Positions 24,460-33,540 of a stretch of 64,000 bases of DNA are shown here, piece after piece (position 1 is the stretch's first letter; each line of letters opens with the position of its first letter). The notes below the pieces were generated by a model. That model was not told the DNA's origin. It made no database searches and saw only the letters and a program-made list of their open reading frames with translations. The DNA is taken from contig NZ_DASWPE010000064.1 of assembly GCF_036404135.1 (NCBI RefSeq), forward strand, positions 1-64,000. The letters are read 5' to 3'. Source of the DNA: Rhodopseudomonas_A sp036404135. GTDB taxonomy: Bacteria; Pseudomonadota; Alphaproteobacteria; Rhizobiales; Xanthobacteraceae. The position numbers and the translations under genes are program-made.

Positions 24460-26853
24460 GTGAGCACAAAAAAGCGCGACACCAGCTTTCCTCATCGCGA
24501 CGACATCGTCGCCTTCATCCGCGCCCAGCCGGGCAAGGTCGGCACCCGCGAAATCGCCCGCGCCTTCGGCCTGAAGAACGAGGACCGCGTCGAACTGAAG
24601 CGGGTGTTGCGCGACCTCGCCGACGCCGGCACCATCAAGCGGCGCGGCAAGACCGTGGCCGAGCCCGAAACGCTGCCGCCGACGCTGATGGCCGACATCA
24701 CCGCGCGCGACGATGACGGCGAACTGATCGCCACCCCGACCGAGTGGGACGAGCAAAGCGGCGAGCCGCCGAAGATCCGCATCCATGTGCCGCGCCGCGC
24801 GCCGCCCGGCACCGCGGCCGGGATCGGCGATCGCGCGCTGTTGCGCGTCGAGCCGGGTGCGGAAGCCTATCGCGCCCGCGTCATCAAGGTGGTCGATCAC
24901 ACCAAGGCGCGGATTCTCGGCATCTTCCGCAGCGTTCCGGGCGGCGGCGGACGGCTCATTCCAGTCGACAAGAAACAGGTCGGCCGCGAACTCAACATCG
25001 CAGCCTCCGACGCCGGCGGCGCGCAGGACGGCGATCTGGTCAGCGTCGATCCGATCCGCAGCCGCGGCTACGGCCTCGCCTCGGGCAAGGTGAAAGAGCG
25101 GCTGGGATCGCTCGCCACCGAAAAAGCCGTCAGCCTGATCGCGATCCACTCCCACGAAATCCCGCAGCAGTTTTCCGCTGAAGCCATTCGTGAGGCCGAG
25201 GCCGCCAAGCCTGCGACGCTGAAGGGCCGCGAGGACTGGCGCGAGCTGCCGCTTGTCACCATCGACCCGCCGGACGCCAAGGACCACGACGACGCGGTGC
25301 ACGCCGAGCCCGACCCCGATCCGGCCAACAAGGGCGGCTACATTCTCCACGTTGCGATTGCCGACGTCGCCTATTACGTGCGGCCGGGCTCGACGCTGGA
25401 TCGCGACGCGCTCCTCCGCGGCAATTCGGTGTACTTCCCCGACCGCGTGGTGCCGATGCTGCCGGAGCGGATTTCCAACGATCTGTGTTCGCTGAAGCCA
25501 GGCGAGCCGCGCGGCGCCCTCGCCGTGCGCATCGTCATCGGCAAGGACGGCCGCAAGCAGTCGCATTCGTTCCACCGCATCCTGATGCGCTCGGCGGCGA
25601 AATTGAGCTACGCTCAGGCGCAGGCCGCGATCGACGGCCGCCCCGACGACACCACGGGTCCGTTGCTCAAGACCATCCTGCAGCCATTGTACGACGCCTA
25701 TGCGGTGGTGAAGCGCGGCCGCGACCAGCGCGATCCGTTGGATCTCGATCTGCCGGAGCGCAAAATCCTGTTGAAGCCCGACGGCACCGTCGACCGCGTC
25801 ATCGTCCCGGAGCGGCTCGACGCGCATAAGCTGATCGAGGAATTCATGATCCTCGCCAACGTCGCCGCCGCCGAGATGCTGGAGAAGAAGGCGCTGCCGC
25901 TGATCTACCGCGTGCACGACGAGCCCAGCGTCGAGAAGGTGCACAACCTCGTCGAATTCCTCAAGACGCTGGATCTGCCCTTCGCCAAGCAGGGCGCGCT
26001 GCGCCCCGCGCTATTCAACCGCGTGCTGGCGCAGGTCAAGGGCCACGACGCAGAACCGCTGGTCAACGAGGTGGTGCTGCGGTCGCAGGCGCAGGCCGAA
26101 TACGCCGCCGAGAATTACGGCCATTTCGGCTTGAACCTGCGGCGCTACGCGCATTTCACCTCGCCGATCCGCCGTTACGCCGACCTCGTGGTGCATCGCG
26201 CGCTGATCCGCGCGCTCAATCTCGGCGACGGCGCGCTGCCCGACACCGAGACCGTGGAGACGCTCGCCGAAGTTGCGGCGCAGATTTCCGTCACCGAGCG
26301 CCGCGCCATGAAAGCCGAGCGCGAGACCACCGATCGGCTGATCGCGCATTTCCTCGCCGACCGCATCGGCGCGTCGTTCCAGGGCCGGATCTCCGGCGTC
26401 ACCCGCGCCGGGCTGTTCGTCAAACTCGCCAACACCGGCGCCGACGGGCTGATCCCGATCCGCACTATCGGCTCTGAATATTTCAACTATGACGAAACCC
26501 GCCACGCGCTGATCGGAACCCGTTCCGGCACGATGTATCGGCTGGGCGACGTGGTCGACGTCCGCCTGGTGGAGGCCGCTCCAGTCGCTGGCGCGCTGCG
26601 CTTTGAACTGTTGGGCGACGGCGGCGTTGTTGCGGGCGGCCGTCCGCGTCCCCACATCCGCTCCAGGGGAGCGGCCACGTCGGAGCCGCGCAGCAAGGCG
26701 CATCCCGGTCGCAACCCGGCCAAGGCGAAGAAGCAGAAGAACAAGAAACATAAGAAAGACAACAACGCCAAGCCGCCGAAGCAGGACCGCAAGACCAAGA
26801 TCAAGACAGCCAACGCCAAAGCCGGAAAACCCGGCAAGCCGAAGAAGGGCTGA
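24460..26853 (+). CDS. rnr: Ribonuclease R
   Basis: This 797-residue processive 3'-5' exoribonuclease degrades structured RNA. It has an N-terminal winged-helix region (KVGTREIARAFGLKNEDRVE), cold-shock-like domains, the RNB catalytic domain with TIDPPDAKDHDDAVHAEPD supplying the metal-binding aspartates, HFTSPIRRYADLVVHRAL, and an S1 domain (ASFQGRISGVTRAGLFVKL). A strongly basic tail of about 60 residues ends the protein. The start is a GTG at 24460, four bases past topA, so the two are coupled. Confidence 0.96.
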   Translation: MSTKKRDTSFPHRDDIVAFIRAQPGKVGTREIARAFGLKNEDRVELKRVLRDLADAGTIKRRGKTVAEPETLPPTLMADITARDDDGELIATPTEWDEQSGEPPKIRIHVPRRAPPGTAAGIGDRALLRVEPGAEAYRARVIKVVDHTKARILGIFRSVPGGGGRLIPVDKKQVGRELNIAASDAGGAQDGDLVSVDPIRSRGYGLASGKVKERLGSLATEKAVSLIAIHSHEIPQQFSAEAIREAEAAKPATLKGREDWRELPLVTIDPPDAKDHDDAVHAEPDPDPANKGGYILHVAIADVAYYVRPGSTLDRDALLRGNSVYFPDRVVPMLPERISNDLCSLKPGEPRGALAVRIVIGKDGRKQSHSFHRILMRSAAKLSYAQAQAAIDGRPDDTTGPLLKTILQPLYDAYAVVKRGRDQRDPLDLDLPERKILLKPDGTVDRVIVPERLDAHKLIEEFMILANVAAAEMLEKKALPLIYRVHDEPSVEKVHNLVEFLKTLDLPFAKQGALRPALFNRVLAQVKGHDAEPLVNEVVLRSQAQAEYAAENYGHFGLNLRRYAHFTSPIRRYADLVVHRALIRALNLGDGALPDTETVETLAEVAAQISVTERRAMKAERETTDRLIAHFLADRIGASFQGRISGVTRAGLFVKLANTGADGLIPIRTIGSEYFNYDETRHALIGTRSGTMYRLGDVVDVRLVEAAPVAGALRFELLGDGGVVAGGRPRPHIRSRGAATSEPRSKAHPGRNPAKAKKQKNKKHKKDNNAKPPKQDRKTKIKTANAKAGKPGKPKKG

Positions 26854-26855
26854 GC

Positions 26856-27305
26856 ATGACGATCGATGAGACCGCGGCACGGCCCGGCCAAAGCTGGAGC
26901 GCCGAACGCATCGCGCCGGGCAAGCGGCCGCTGTTCACCGCCATGAAGCGCGGCTTTTTCGGGCGCTGCCCGCGCTGCGGCGAGGGCAAGCTGTTCCGCG
27001 CCTTTCTCAAGGTCGACGATCATTGCTCGGTCTGCCAGCTCGACTTCACGCCGCACCGCGCCGACGACCTGCCGGCCTATCTGGTGATCGTCATCGTCGG
27101 CCATCTGGTGGTGCCGATCGTGCTGTGGGTCGAGACCAATTATTCCCCGGCGGTGCCTTTGCAGCTCGCGATCTATCTGCCGCTGACGCTGATCTTGTCG
27201 CTGGGACTGCTGCAGCCGGTGAAGGGCGCGGTGGTCGGGCTGCAATGGGCGTTCCGGATGCATGGCTTCGACGACAATCCCTCTGGCGATATCCCCGCGG
27301 TCTAG
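26856..27305 (+). CDS. DUF983 family membrane protein with zinc-ribbon-like cysteines
   Basis: This 149-residue protein has two Cys pairs, CPRC at 38-41 and CSVC at 57-60, in a rubredoxin or zinc-ribbon arrangement, followed by two membrane spans (about 75-95 and 102-125). FGRCPRCGEGKLFRAFLKV is the DUF983 hallmark. Its function is unknown; in some bacteria DUF983 genes lie near cytochrome-oxidase genes. The ATG is two bases after rnr, in the topA-rnr operon. Confidence 0.9.
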   Translation: MTIDETAARPGQSWSAERIAPGKRPLFTAMKRGFFGRCPRCGEGKLFRAFLKVDDHCSVCQLDFTPHRADDLPAYLVIVIVGHLVVPIVLWVETNYSPAVPLQLAIYLPLTLILSLGLLQPVKGAVVGLQWAFRMHGFDDNPSGDIPAV

Positions 27306-27335
27306 CTAAAACGCTGAGACTGCAGCGGGGACGGC

Positions 27336-28070
27336 ATGAGCGACACGGCCAACGTCGAGATCGAAGCCGATCAGCATCCCTATTTCCGTCCGAAAGACGC
27401 CGCCACGCTGATGCTGGTCGACCGCACGGCGCGGATCCCGAAAGTGCTGGTCGGCCGACGCAACGCCAATGTGGTGTTCATGCCGGGCAAATTCGTGTTT
27501 CCCGGCGGCCGGGTCGACAAGACCGACTACCGCATCCCGGTGGCGGCGCCGATCCCGGCCGAGCTCGAAGCCAATCTGCTGCAGGGCCGGCCCTTGATCA
27601 GCCGCGCCCGGGCCCGGGCGCTGGCGGTCTGCGCGATCCGCGAGGCCTGCGAGGAGACCGGGCTGTGCCTCGGCCGCAAATCCGATGCCGCGGCGTCGCT
27701 CGACGGGCCGTGGGCGCCGTTCGCGGCGGCCGGGCTGTTGCCGGACCCCTCCGGGCTGTTCCTGATCGCCCGCGCCATCACCCCGCCCGGCCGGGTGCGG
27801 CGGTTCGACACCCGGTTCTTCACCGCCGACGCCTCCAGGATCGCCCACCGCATCGAGGGGGTGATTCACCCCGGAGCCGAGTTGATCGAGCTGGTGTGGC
27901 TCGAAATCGGCGCCAAACCGCTGGCCGGGCTGCACCAGATGACCCGCAACGTGCTCGGCGAGCTGCAACGCCGCCTGGCCTGCGGCCCGCTGCGGCACGA
28001 CGCCCATGTGCCGTTTTTCCATGTCGCCCGCGGCAAGATGCAGGTCGACGTGTTGAGCGGCACCGCCTGA
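27336..28070 (+). CDS. Nudix hydrolase
   Basis: This 244-residue protein has an N-terminal substrate-domain segment (KVLVGRRNANVVFMPGKFVF then PGGRVD) and a Nudix helix AIREACEETGLCLG. The Nudix glycine and the REACEETG acidic cluster bind the metal for cleaving nucleoside-diphosphate-linked compounds. The insertion between the two parts matches the larger CoA- or NADH-pyrophosphatase-like proteins of this type. It is 30 bases after the DUF983 gene and probably ends the operon. The substrate is unknown. Confidence 0.87.
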   Translation: MSDTANVEIEADQHPYFRPKDAATLMLVDRTARIPKVLVGRRNANVVFMPGKFVFPGGRVDKTDYRIPVAAPIPAELEANLLQGRPLISRARARALAVCAIREACEETGLCLGRKSDAAASLDGPWAPFAAAGLLPDPSGLFLIARAITPPGRVRRFDTRFFTADASRIAHRIEGVIHPGAELIELVWLEIGAKPLAGLHQMTRNVLGELQRRLACGPLRHDAHVPFFHVARGKMQVDVLSGTA

Positions 28071-28154
28071 GCCCCATGGACGCCGGATTCGCCGCCGAAA
28101 CCGCGCTGCCTGGCCCGGAATACAGTCCGGCCGCGGTTATTTCCCCCGCCAACC

Positions 28155-28182
28155 TTGACTTTACGGCGTTGCCAGCTAGGTT
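28155..28182 (+). promoter_or_regulatory. Candidate promoter of rpmG
   Basis: TTGACT (28155-28160), 16 bases, then TAGGTT (28177-28182). The CCTTGACTTT context is like strong alphaproteobacterial housekeeping promoters. The leader to the rpmG ATG would be about 60 bases. Confidence 0.45.
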
Positions 28183-28248
28183 GCGCGGCGAATGCAGGCC
28201 GGCAGCGTTGGCCCGCGCCCGATTCCAGACATTTCGAGGTTTTTTACC

Positions 28249-28416
28249 ATGGCCAAGGCGGTCACCATCAAGATCAAGCTCGTCTCGACCGCGGATACCG
28301 GCTTCTATTACGTGGCGAAGAAGAACTCGCGCACCATGACCGACAAGATGGTCAAGAAGAAGTACGATCCGGTGGCGCGCAAGCACGTCGAGTTCAAGGA
28401 ATCCAAGATCAAGTAA
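28249..28416 (+). CDS. rpmG: 50S ribosomal protein L33
   Basis: This 55-residue ribosomal protein reads MAKAVTIKIKLVSTADTGFY, then YVAKKNSRTMTDKMVKKKYD and PVARKHVEFKESKIK. It is the cysteine-free (zinc-independent) form of L33 usual in alphaproteobacteria. The ATG at 28249 follows GAGG; an upstream in-frame start would add 19 residues outside the family. It has its own promoter-like sequence and a strong terminator. Confidence 0.97.
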   Translation: MAKAVTIKIKLVSTADTGFYYVAKKNSRTMTDKMVKKKYDPVARKHVEFKESKIK

Positions 28417-28443
28417 GCTTGTCCAAGCTGCTTGCGGATTTCA

Positions 28444-28470
28444 ACGGGGCCTCGCGGCCCCGTTTTTGTT
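28444..28470 (+). terminator. Rho-independent terminator of rpmG
   Basis: ACGGGGCC (28444-28451), loop TCGC, GGCCCCGT (28456-28463), followed by TTTTGTT. It is a perfect 8-bp GC stem with a U-tract, 27 bases after the stop. Confidence 0.9.
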
Positions 28471-28526
28471 GCGGCGTCGCAGCGCAGGGGGCGCGAAGCC
28501 GCTCGCGCGCAATGCGGGCACCACGC

Positions 28527-28636
28527 CGTCATCCTGAGGCGCGTAGCGGCGAGCCTCGAAGGATGCGGCTCGGTGTAGCTCATCCTTCGAGACGCGCGGC
28601 TTCGTCCTTCGGACTTCGCCGCGCTCCTCAGGGTGA
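28527..28636. repeat. Class C inverted repeat
   Basis: It starts with GTCATCCTGAGG, contains CCTCGAAGGATG and CATCCTTCGAG, and ends CCTCAGGGTGAC, so the outer ends and the inner blocks both pair as inverted repeats. Similar elements occur at 29271, 29607, 34897 and 63338. Confidence 0.8.
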
Positions 28637-29270
28637 CGTCGCAAGGCGCGGCGGCCGCCACGCCGATGCCTGCAAATTTTCAAACAGCCCCACGCATTCC
28701 GGATAGCCTCTGGCGATCTCGCGGCGCTGAGCGCCCGAGCTTTGCGAAGTGCCCCTCACCAAAATGAGGGGGGAGGCGCGCCGCGCGGCGCGGGGGTAGC
28801 GTTGTCGCGATTCTTCTCGGCCGTTGCGAGCGGCGAGAAATAACCGCGCGTCGCCTTGCGGCGCGCCACCGGCGGCGATTATGGGCCCCGGGACCGTGCT
28901 TCCGGGGACAGGCGCGATGCACTCCGCACCACTGATCCCGCCGTTCACCTGTCCCGCGTCCAGCCAACCAGCAAGTGGCAGAGCCTCGTAGTGGGCTCGG
29001 CATAGCAGTTTGTCTTTTCGCAAACTGCGTAAACTTGTTTGCGTGACCTGGGGCCTCCCGGGTGGTGCTTGCGAGGCACCAGCGCGGGACGCCGCGTCGA
29101 CCGAGCTGGAATCGCTTCCACCTCGGCAGCGAGCGATGGGTTGCCCCGCCGCTCGCTCTGTCCCGCTTCAAAAGCGCCCTCGAGAGCGCCCTCATGGACA
29201 GGATTATTAGGAATATAGTCTTCAATGCATGGATTGTCAATGGGTCGGCGCTGTAGCTAACTCCACCCAT

Positions 29271-29577
29271 CGCCGTCATCTTGAGGAGCCTGGCGAAGCT
29301 CGAACAGCAAAGCCGGGCGTCTCGAAGGATGGGCCGCGAGCTTGGAGTTCGCGCCGTGCACGTTGCCGCATCCTTCGAGGCTCGCCGCTTGCGCGGCTTC
29401 GCGCCTCAGGATGACGGCGTGTTGCACGTAGCACAGCGCATCTGGCAAGGCGCAGCACGGCGCGTTGGCGGTTTCACAGATTTCGCTGCGCTCCATCCGC
29501 GATACGGACTTTGAATCGGTTGAGGCGTGACCGCCGTGCTCTTGATCGGTAGGCTACGCGCTGCGCGCCAACCCACC
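29271..29577. repeat. Direct repeat unit, copy 1 (about 307 bp)
   Basis: This unit begins with a class C hairpin (CGCCGTCATC), continues through GGATGGGCCGCGAGCTTGGA, GATACGGACTTTGAATCGGT and ends with CGCGCCAACCCACC. Copy 2 is offset by 336 bases at the left end and 332 at the right, so a few bases of indel separate them. The two copies look about 90% alike by eye. Confidence 0.85.
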
Positions 29578-29606
29578 ATACTAACGACGACCTAACTCAC
29601 ACCAAA

Positions 29607-29909
29607 CGCCGTCATCCTGAGGAGCCAGGCGGAGCGCAGCGAAGCCGGGCATCTCGAAGGATGGGCCGCGGGCTTGGAGCTCGCGCCGTGCACGTTGCCG
29701 CATCCTTCGAGGCGCGCCGCTCGCGCGGCTTCGCGCCTCAGGATGACGGCGCATTGCACATAGCACGACGCATCGAGCAAAGCACATCACGGCGCGTTGG
29801 CAGTCTCGCGGATTTCGCTGCGCTCCATCCGCGATACGGACTTTGAATCGGTTGAGGCGAGACCGCCGTGCTCTTGATCGGTAGGTTACGCGCTGCGCGC
29901 CAACCCACC
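29607..29909. repeat. Direct repeat unit, copy 2 (about 303 bp)
   Basis: Second copy of the unit at 29271-29577, in the same orientation, with a spacer of about 29 bases. It differs by scattered substitutions and small indels, mainly near the left hairpin. It ends about 185 bases before the secreted-protein gene. Confidence 0.85.
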
Positions 29910-30093
29910 CTAGAGATATGGTCGCGGCGCTTCCTCTCGCCCATGATCAATTCGAGACACTCTGATCGAACCGCGCTGATCGCAGATCCTCGCGCATCCA
30001 CGCCGCGAGACATCTCATTTCCCGCTCTCCCGGAACAATCCCCCTCCTCAACGCTTGTTGGGCGCGCCTTGTAGCGCCTTCCAGGAGAATTCA

Positions 30094-30378
30094 ATGAAAC
30101 GTACCCTGATCGCGGCCGCCGCCGCGGGATTCCTCGGCCTCGGCCTGATACTGCCGGCCGCGGCGATGCCGGCCTCCGGCCTCGGCGCCGCTGCGACCCC
30201 GGCAACCATCACCGACAATGTCGTCGAGGCGCAATATGGCCCGCACCGCGGCATGCGTCGCGGCTTCGGCCCGCGCCCCGGCCTGCATCGCGGCTACGGC
30301 CCGCGTCCCGGCCTGTATCGCGGCCACCGCGGCCCGCATTACGGCTGGTCGCGCGGCCGCCATCGCGGCTGGCGCTAA
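30094..30378 (+). CDS. Small secreted Gly/Arg/His-rich protein (94 aa)
   Basis: The ATG at 30094 follows AGGAG with a good gap. The first 25 residues (MKRTLIAAAAAGFLGLGLIL then PAAAM) form a signal peptide. The mature part ends in a repeat-rich tail of RGFGPRPGLHRGYGPRPGLY type units and then HRGWR. Such basic, aromatic, low-complexity periplasmic proteins are common in Bradyrhizobium and Rhodopseudomonas and have no known function; surface or polyanion binding is possible. A GGAAC with CGCTT 15 bases later, about 50 bases upstream, faintly resembles a general-stress promoter. Confidence 0.8.
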   Translation: MKRTLIAAAAAGFLGLGLILPAAAMPASGLGAAATPATITDNVVEAQYGPHRGMRRGFGPRPGLHRGYGPRPGLYRGHRGPHYGWSRGRHRGWR

Positions 30379-30386
30379 GCGCCGGC

Positions 30387-30490
30387 TATAGCGTTTTCGA
30401 GCGAAGTGGATCCCGGTTCGCGTGAAGAAAACGCGTCAAATAAGAATCTAGAGCTCCGGTTCTGATTCTATCAGAACCGGAATAGCTCTA
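30387..30490. repeat. Class A dispersed element, copy 1
   Basis: A 104-base element of two hairpins: GCGTTTTC pairs with GAAAACGC, and CGGTTCTGAT/ATCAGAACCG form a perfect 10-bp stem with a three-base loop, flanked by AGAGCT/AGCTCT. Nearly identical copies lie at 62346 and 63498. Confidence 0.9.
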
Positions 30491-30497
30491 AAGCACG

Positions 30498-30521
30498 AAG
30501 GCCGGCCGAAAGGTCGGCCTT
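30498..30521 (-). terminator. Candidate terminator of glpK
   Basis: AAGGCCGGCC and GGTCGGCCTT pair (one G-T) around a four-base loop, nine bases beyond the glpK stop. The following minus-strand sequence is only moderately T-rich (CGTGCTTT). Confidence 0.55.
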
Positions 30522-30529
30522 GGTCGTTG

Positions 30530-32032
30530 TTATTCCCCGCCGTCGCTGGCGAGCAGCCCGCGCACCGCATTGGCCCAGCCCTTCAATTTGCGCGCGCGGG
30601 TGGCTTTGCTCATCGCTGGACGAAAGCGATGTTCGAGCCGCCAATTGTCGGCGAATTGCTGCGGCTCCGGATAGATCCCGGCCGAGAGTCCTGCAAGATA
30701 GCCGGCGCCGAGCGCGGTGGTCTCGGCGATCATCGGTCGATCGACCGGGGCGTCGAGCAGATCGGCCAGCCGCTGCATGGTCCAGTCCGATGCGGTCATG
30801 CCGCCGTCGACCCGCAGCACGATGGAAGCCTCGTCGGCGTCCGGCCAGTCGGCACGCATCGCCGCCCACAGATCGTAGGTCTGATAGCACACGCTCTCGA
30901 GCGCGGCATGCGCGAGCTCCGCCGGCCCGGTGTTGCGCGTGAGCCCGAACAGCGCGCCGCGCAGCCGCGGATTCCAATACGGCGCGCCGAGCCCGACGAA
31001 CGCCGGCACCAGATAGACGCTCTGCAGCGAATCCGATTTGTCGGCGAGCGGCCCGGTCTGCGAGGCGTGCTCGATGATGTGCAGCCCGTCGCGCAGCCAT
31101 TGCACCGCGCTGCCTGCGACAAAGATCGAGCCTTCCAGCGCGTAGGTGCGCGCACCGTTGAGCTGATAGGCGATGGTGGTGAGCAGCTGGTGCTTGGATT
31201 TCACCGGCACCGCGCCGGTGTTGAGTAGCGCAAAACAGCCGGTGCCGTAGGTGGATTTCATCATGCCGGGCGCAAAGCAGGCCTGGCCGATGGTGGCGGC
31301 CTGCTGATCGCCGGCGATGCCGCGGATCGCAATCGCGCCGCCGAACAGCTCCGGCTCGCTGTCGCCAAAATGATGGGAAGAATCTTGCACCTCCGGCAGC
31401 ATCGAACGCGGCACCCGCAGCAGCGCCAGCAACTCGTCGTCCCATTCGCCGGAATGGATGTTGAACAGCAGCGTGCGCGAGGCATTGGTGGCGTCGGTGG
31501 CGTGGACGCGGCCGCCGGTCAGCCGCCACAACAGATAGCAGTCGACGGTGCCGAACAGCAGTTCGCCGCGCTCGGCGCGGGCGCGCGCGCCGGGGACGTG
31601 ATCGAGGATCCACGCCACCTTGGTGCCGGAGAAATACGGATCGATGATCAGCCCGGTCTTGCCCGACACCAGCGGCTCGTGGCCGTCTGCCTTGAGCTGG
31701 GCGCAGGCGGCCGCGGTGCGGCGGTCCTGCCAGACGATGGCGCGGTGCACGGCGTGGCCGGTGGCGCGGTCCCACACCACGGTGGTCTCGCGCTGGTTGG
31801 TGATGCCGATCGCGGCGATCTCGGAGGCGGCGAGCCCGGCCTGCGCCAGCGCGGCGCGGCAGGTGGTCAGCGTCGACACCCAGATGTCTTCGGGCTCGTG
31901 CTCGACCCAGCCGGAGGCCGGAAAGATCTGCGGGAATTCCTGCTGCGCCTGCGCCGCGATCGAAATGTCCTGGCGAAACACGATGGCGCGCGACGATGTG
32001 GTGCCCTGATCGATGGCCAGCACGTAGGACAT
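30530..32032 (-). CDS. glpK: Glycerol kinase
   Basis: GlpK phosphorylates glycerol to glycerol-3-phosphate. The 500-residue FGGY-family kinase starts MSYVLAIDQGTTSSRAIVF (ATP phosphate loop), and contains WVEHEPEDIW, ITNQRETTVVWDR and a C-terminal FVGLGAPYWNPRLRGALFGL with RVDGGMTASDW. These substrate- and ATP-binding blocks are complete. The ATG at 32032 follows GGAAG. No glpF or glpD is adjacent. It is 314 bases downstream of pimD on the same strand, separated by a class D repeat. Confidence 0.95.
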   Translation of the reverse strand: MSYVLAIDQGTTSSRAIVFRQDISIAAQAQQEFPQIFPASGWVEHEPEDIWVSTLTTCRAALAQAGLAASEIAAIGITNQRETTVVWDRATGHAVHRAIVWQDRRTAAACAQLKADGHEPLVSGKTGLIIDPYFSGTKVAWILDHVPGARARAERGELLFGTVDCYLLWRLTGGRVHATDATNASRTLLFNIHSGEWDDELLALLRVPRSMLPEVQDSSHHFGDSEPELFGGAIAIRGIAGDQQAATIGQACFAPGMMKSTYGTGCFALLNTGAVPVKSKHQLLTTIAYQLNGARTYALEGSIFVAGSAVQWLRDGLHIIEHASQTGPLADKSDSLQSVYLVPAFVGLGAPYWNPRLRGALFGLTRNTGPAELAHAALESVCYQTYDLWAAMRADWPDADEASIVLRVDGGMTASDWTMQRLADLLDAPVDRPMIAETTALGAGYLAGLSAGIYPEPQQFADNWRLEHRFRPAMSKATRARKLKGWANAVRGLLASDGGE

Positions 32033-32156
32033 GGGGTTGCTTCCGTGACGCGAGGGATGTGGCGGCAACCCCAGCCGATTGCGCGGGCGAGGTCAAGATA
32101 GCGGATTGATCGCTCGCTCCCTCCCGCGGGCGCGGTGACGAACGCTGGCGCCGCGT

Positions 32157-32302
32157 CTCACCTCTCCCCGCTTGCGGGGAGAGGTCGACCCCGCGTAGCG
32201 CAGCGAAGCGGGGTCGGGTGATGGGGCGCCTCGACAAAACGCAGCGCCCCCTCACCCGGCGAGCTTCGCTCGCGACCCTCTCCCCGCAAGCGGGGCGAGG
32301 GA
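32157..32302. repeat. Class D inverted repeat between pimD and glpK
   Basis: CCTCTCCCCGCTTGCGGGGA at the left and CCTCTCCCCGCAAGCGGGGC at the right enclose CGACCCCGC...GCGGGGTCG and CCCTCACCC blocks. Several nested hairpins fill almost all of the 314-base gap between pimD and glpK; nothing else was seen there. Confidence 0.75.
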
Positions 32303-32346
32303 CGCGCTGCCGTCGTTGCGGCGCCGCCAATCCAATCGCAGGCCGT

Positions 32347-33489
32347 TCAGATCAGCCCGCCGGCGGCGCTGACGCGGCGCAGGTGGAAGTCGGCGTCGCC
32401 GAAGGTCGCCTCGATCATGGTCAGCCGCTTGAAGTAGTGGCCGATCTTGTACTCCATGGTCATGCCGACGCCGCCGTGCAGCTGGATCGCCTGCTCGCCG
32501 ACGAATTTCGCCGATTTGCCGATCTGCACCTTGGCCGCCGCCACCGCGTTGGCGCGCGCCGCGGCGTCGTCGAAATCCGACGCCATGGTGGCGAACAGCG
32601 CCATCGATCGCGCCTGCTCGAGTGCGACGAACATGTCGGCGGCGCGATGCTGCAGCACCTGGAACGAGCCGATCGGTACCCCGAACTGGGTGCGGGTCTT
32701 GAGATACTCCACCGTGGTCTTCAGCGATTCATCCATCGCGCCAACCGCCTCCGCGCACAACGCGGCGCGGGCGTCGTCGACCACCCGCTCGATCAGCGGC
32801 AGCGCGTTCTCCGGATCGCCGATCGCGGCCTCAGCGCCGACCTCGACGCCGGTGAAGGAGATGTCGGCGGCGTGCAGGCCGTCCTGGGTCGGATAGCCCT
32901 TGATGGCGACGCCCTTGGCGTTCGCCGGCACCAGGAACACGCCGATGCCGGCGCGGTCGCGCTGGCCGCCGGCGCTGCGCGCGGTGACCAGCAGCGTATC
33001 GGCGGCCTCGCCGTTCAACACCACGAATTTCTCGCCGTCGATGACGTAGCCGTCGCCGGTCTTCTTCGCGGTGGTGGAGACGTCGCCGAGATCGTAGCGC
33101 GAGGTCTTCTCCAATTGCGCGAAGGCCAAGGTCTTGGAGCCGTCGACGATGCCGGGCAGATGCTCAGCCTTCTGCGCCGCCGAACCGCCGCGGCGCAGGA
33201 AACCGCCGCCGAGCACCACGGTCGCCAGATATGGCTCGACCACCAGCGCCTTGCCGAGCGCTTCCATCACGATCATGGTTTCGACCGAGCCCGCGCCGAA
33301 GCCGCCGTCGTCTTCGGAAAACGGCAGGCCCAATAGCCCCTGCTCGGCGAGCTTGCTCCAGACGCTTTTGCTCCAGCCGCCGGGCTCGGCCTGATACTTC
33401 TTGCGGGCGTCGAAATCATAGGAGGTCTTCAACAGACCCTCGACGCTGTCCTTCAGGAGCCGCTGCTCCTCCGAGAGATCAAAATCCAT
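32347..33489 (-). CDS. pimD: Pimeloyl-CoA dehydrogenase small subunit (acyl-CoA dehydrogenase)
   Basis: This 380-residue acyl-CoA dehydrogenase-fold protein matches the small subunit of the heteromeric enzyme that oxidises pimeloyl-CoA and related dicarboxyl-CoAs. It starts MDFDLSEEQRLLKDSVEGLL and ends in a short, unusual YFKRLTMIEATFGDADFHLR segment, lacking the EGT/EIQR block of catalytic subunits. GGVGMTMEYKIGHYFKR is typical of these partner subunits. The ATG at 33489 is chosen because the family begins there. Its partner PimC is directly upstream. Confidence 0.9.
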   Translation of the reverse strand: MDFDLSEEQRLLKDSVEGLLKTSYDFDARKKYQAEPGGWSKSVWSKLAEQGLLGLPFSEDDGGFGAGSVETMIVMEALGKALVVEPYLATVVLGGGFLRRGGSAAQKAEHLPGIVDGSKTLAFAQLEKTSRYDLGDVSTTAKKTGDGYVIDGEKFVVLNGEAADTLLVTARSAGGQRDRAGIGVFLVPANAKGVAIKGYPTQDGLHAADISFTGVEVGAEAAIGDPENALPLIERVVDDARAALCAEAVGAMDESLKTTVEYLKTRTQFGVPIGSFQVLQHRAADMFVALEQARSMALFATMASDFDDAAARANAVAAAKVQIGKSAKFVGEQAIQLHGGVGMTMEYKIGHYFKRLTMIEATFGDADFHLRRVSAAGGLI

Positions 33490-33540
33490 CCTGGTATTCC
33501 CCATATTCCGAAAGCGATGCCCGTTCGGGCGCAAGTCTCT

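Larger units (their letters stand above)
28471..30093. other. Gene-poor, repeat-rich region
   Basis: About 1.6 kb between rpmG and the secreted-protein gene. It holds a class C hairpin repeat (28527-28636), GC-rich sequence with no recognisable protein, and two direct copies of a unit of about 305 bases. The open frames are low-complexity translations of repeat DNA and none has a ribosome-binding site and family resemblance. The part from about 28,640 to 29,270 may be decayed coding sequence, but I could not identify it. Confidence 0.6.

Noticed and set aside
28628..29279. Long leftward open frames between rpmG and the 305-bp repeats
   Set aside because: They overlap class C repeat DNA, have no ribosome-binding site, and read as low-complexity Arg/Pro/Ser sequence with no family resemblance.
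28471..30093. The repeat block as an insertion sequence or prophage remnant
   Set aside because: No transposase-like protein, long terminal inverted repeats of a single element, or integrase was seen.
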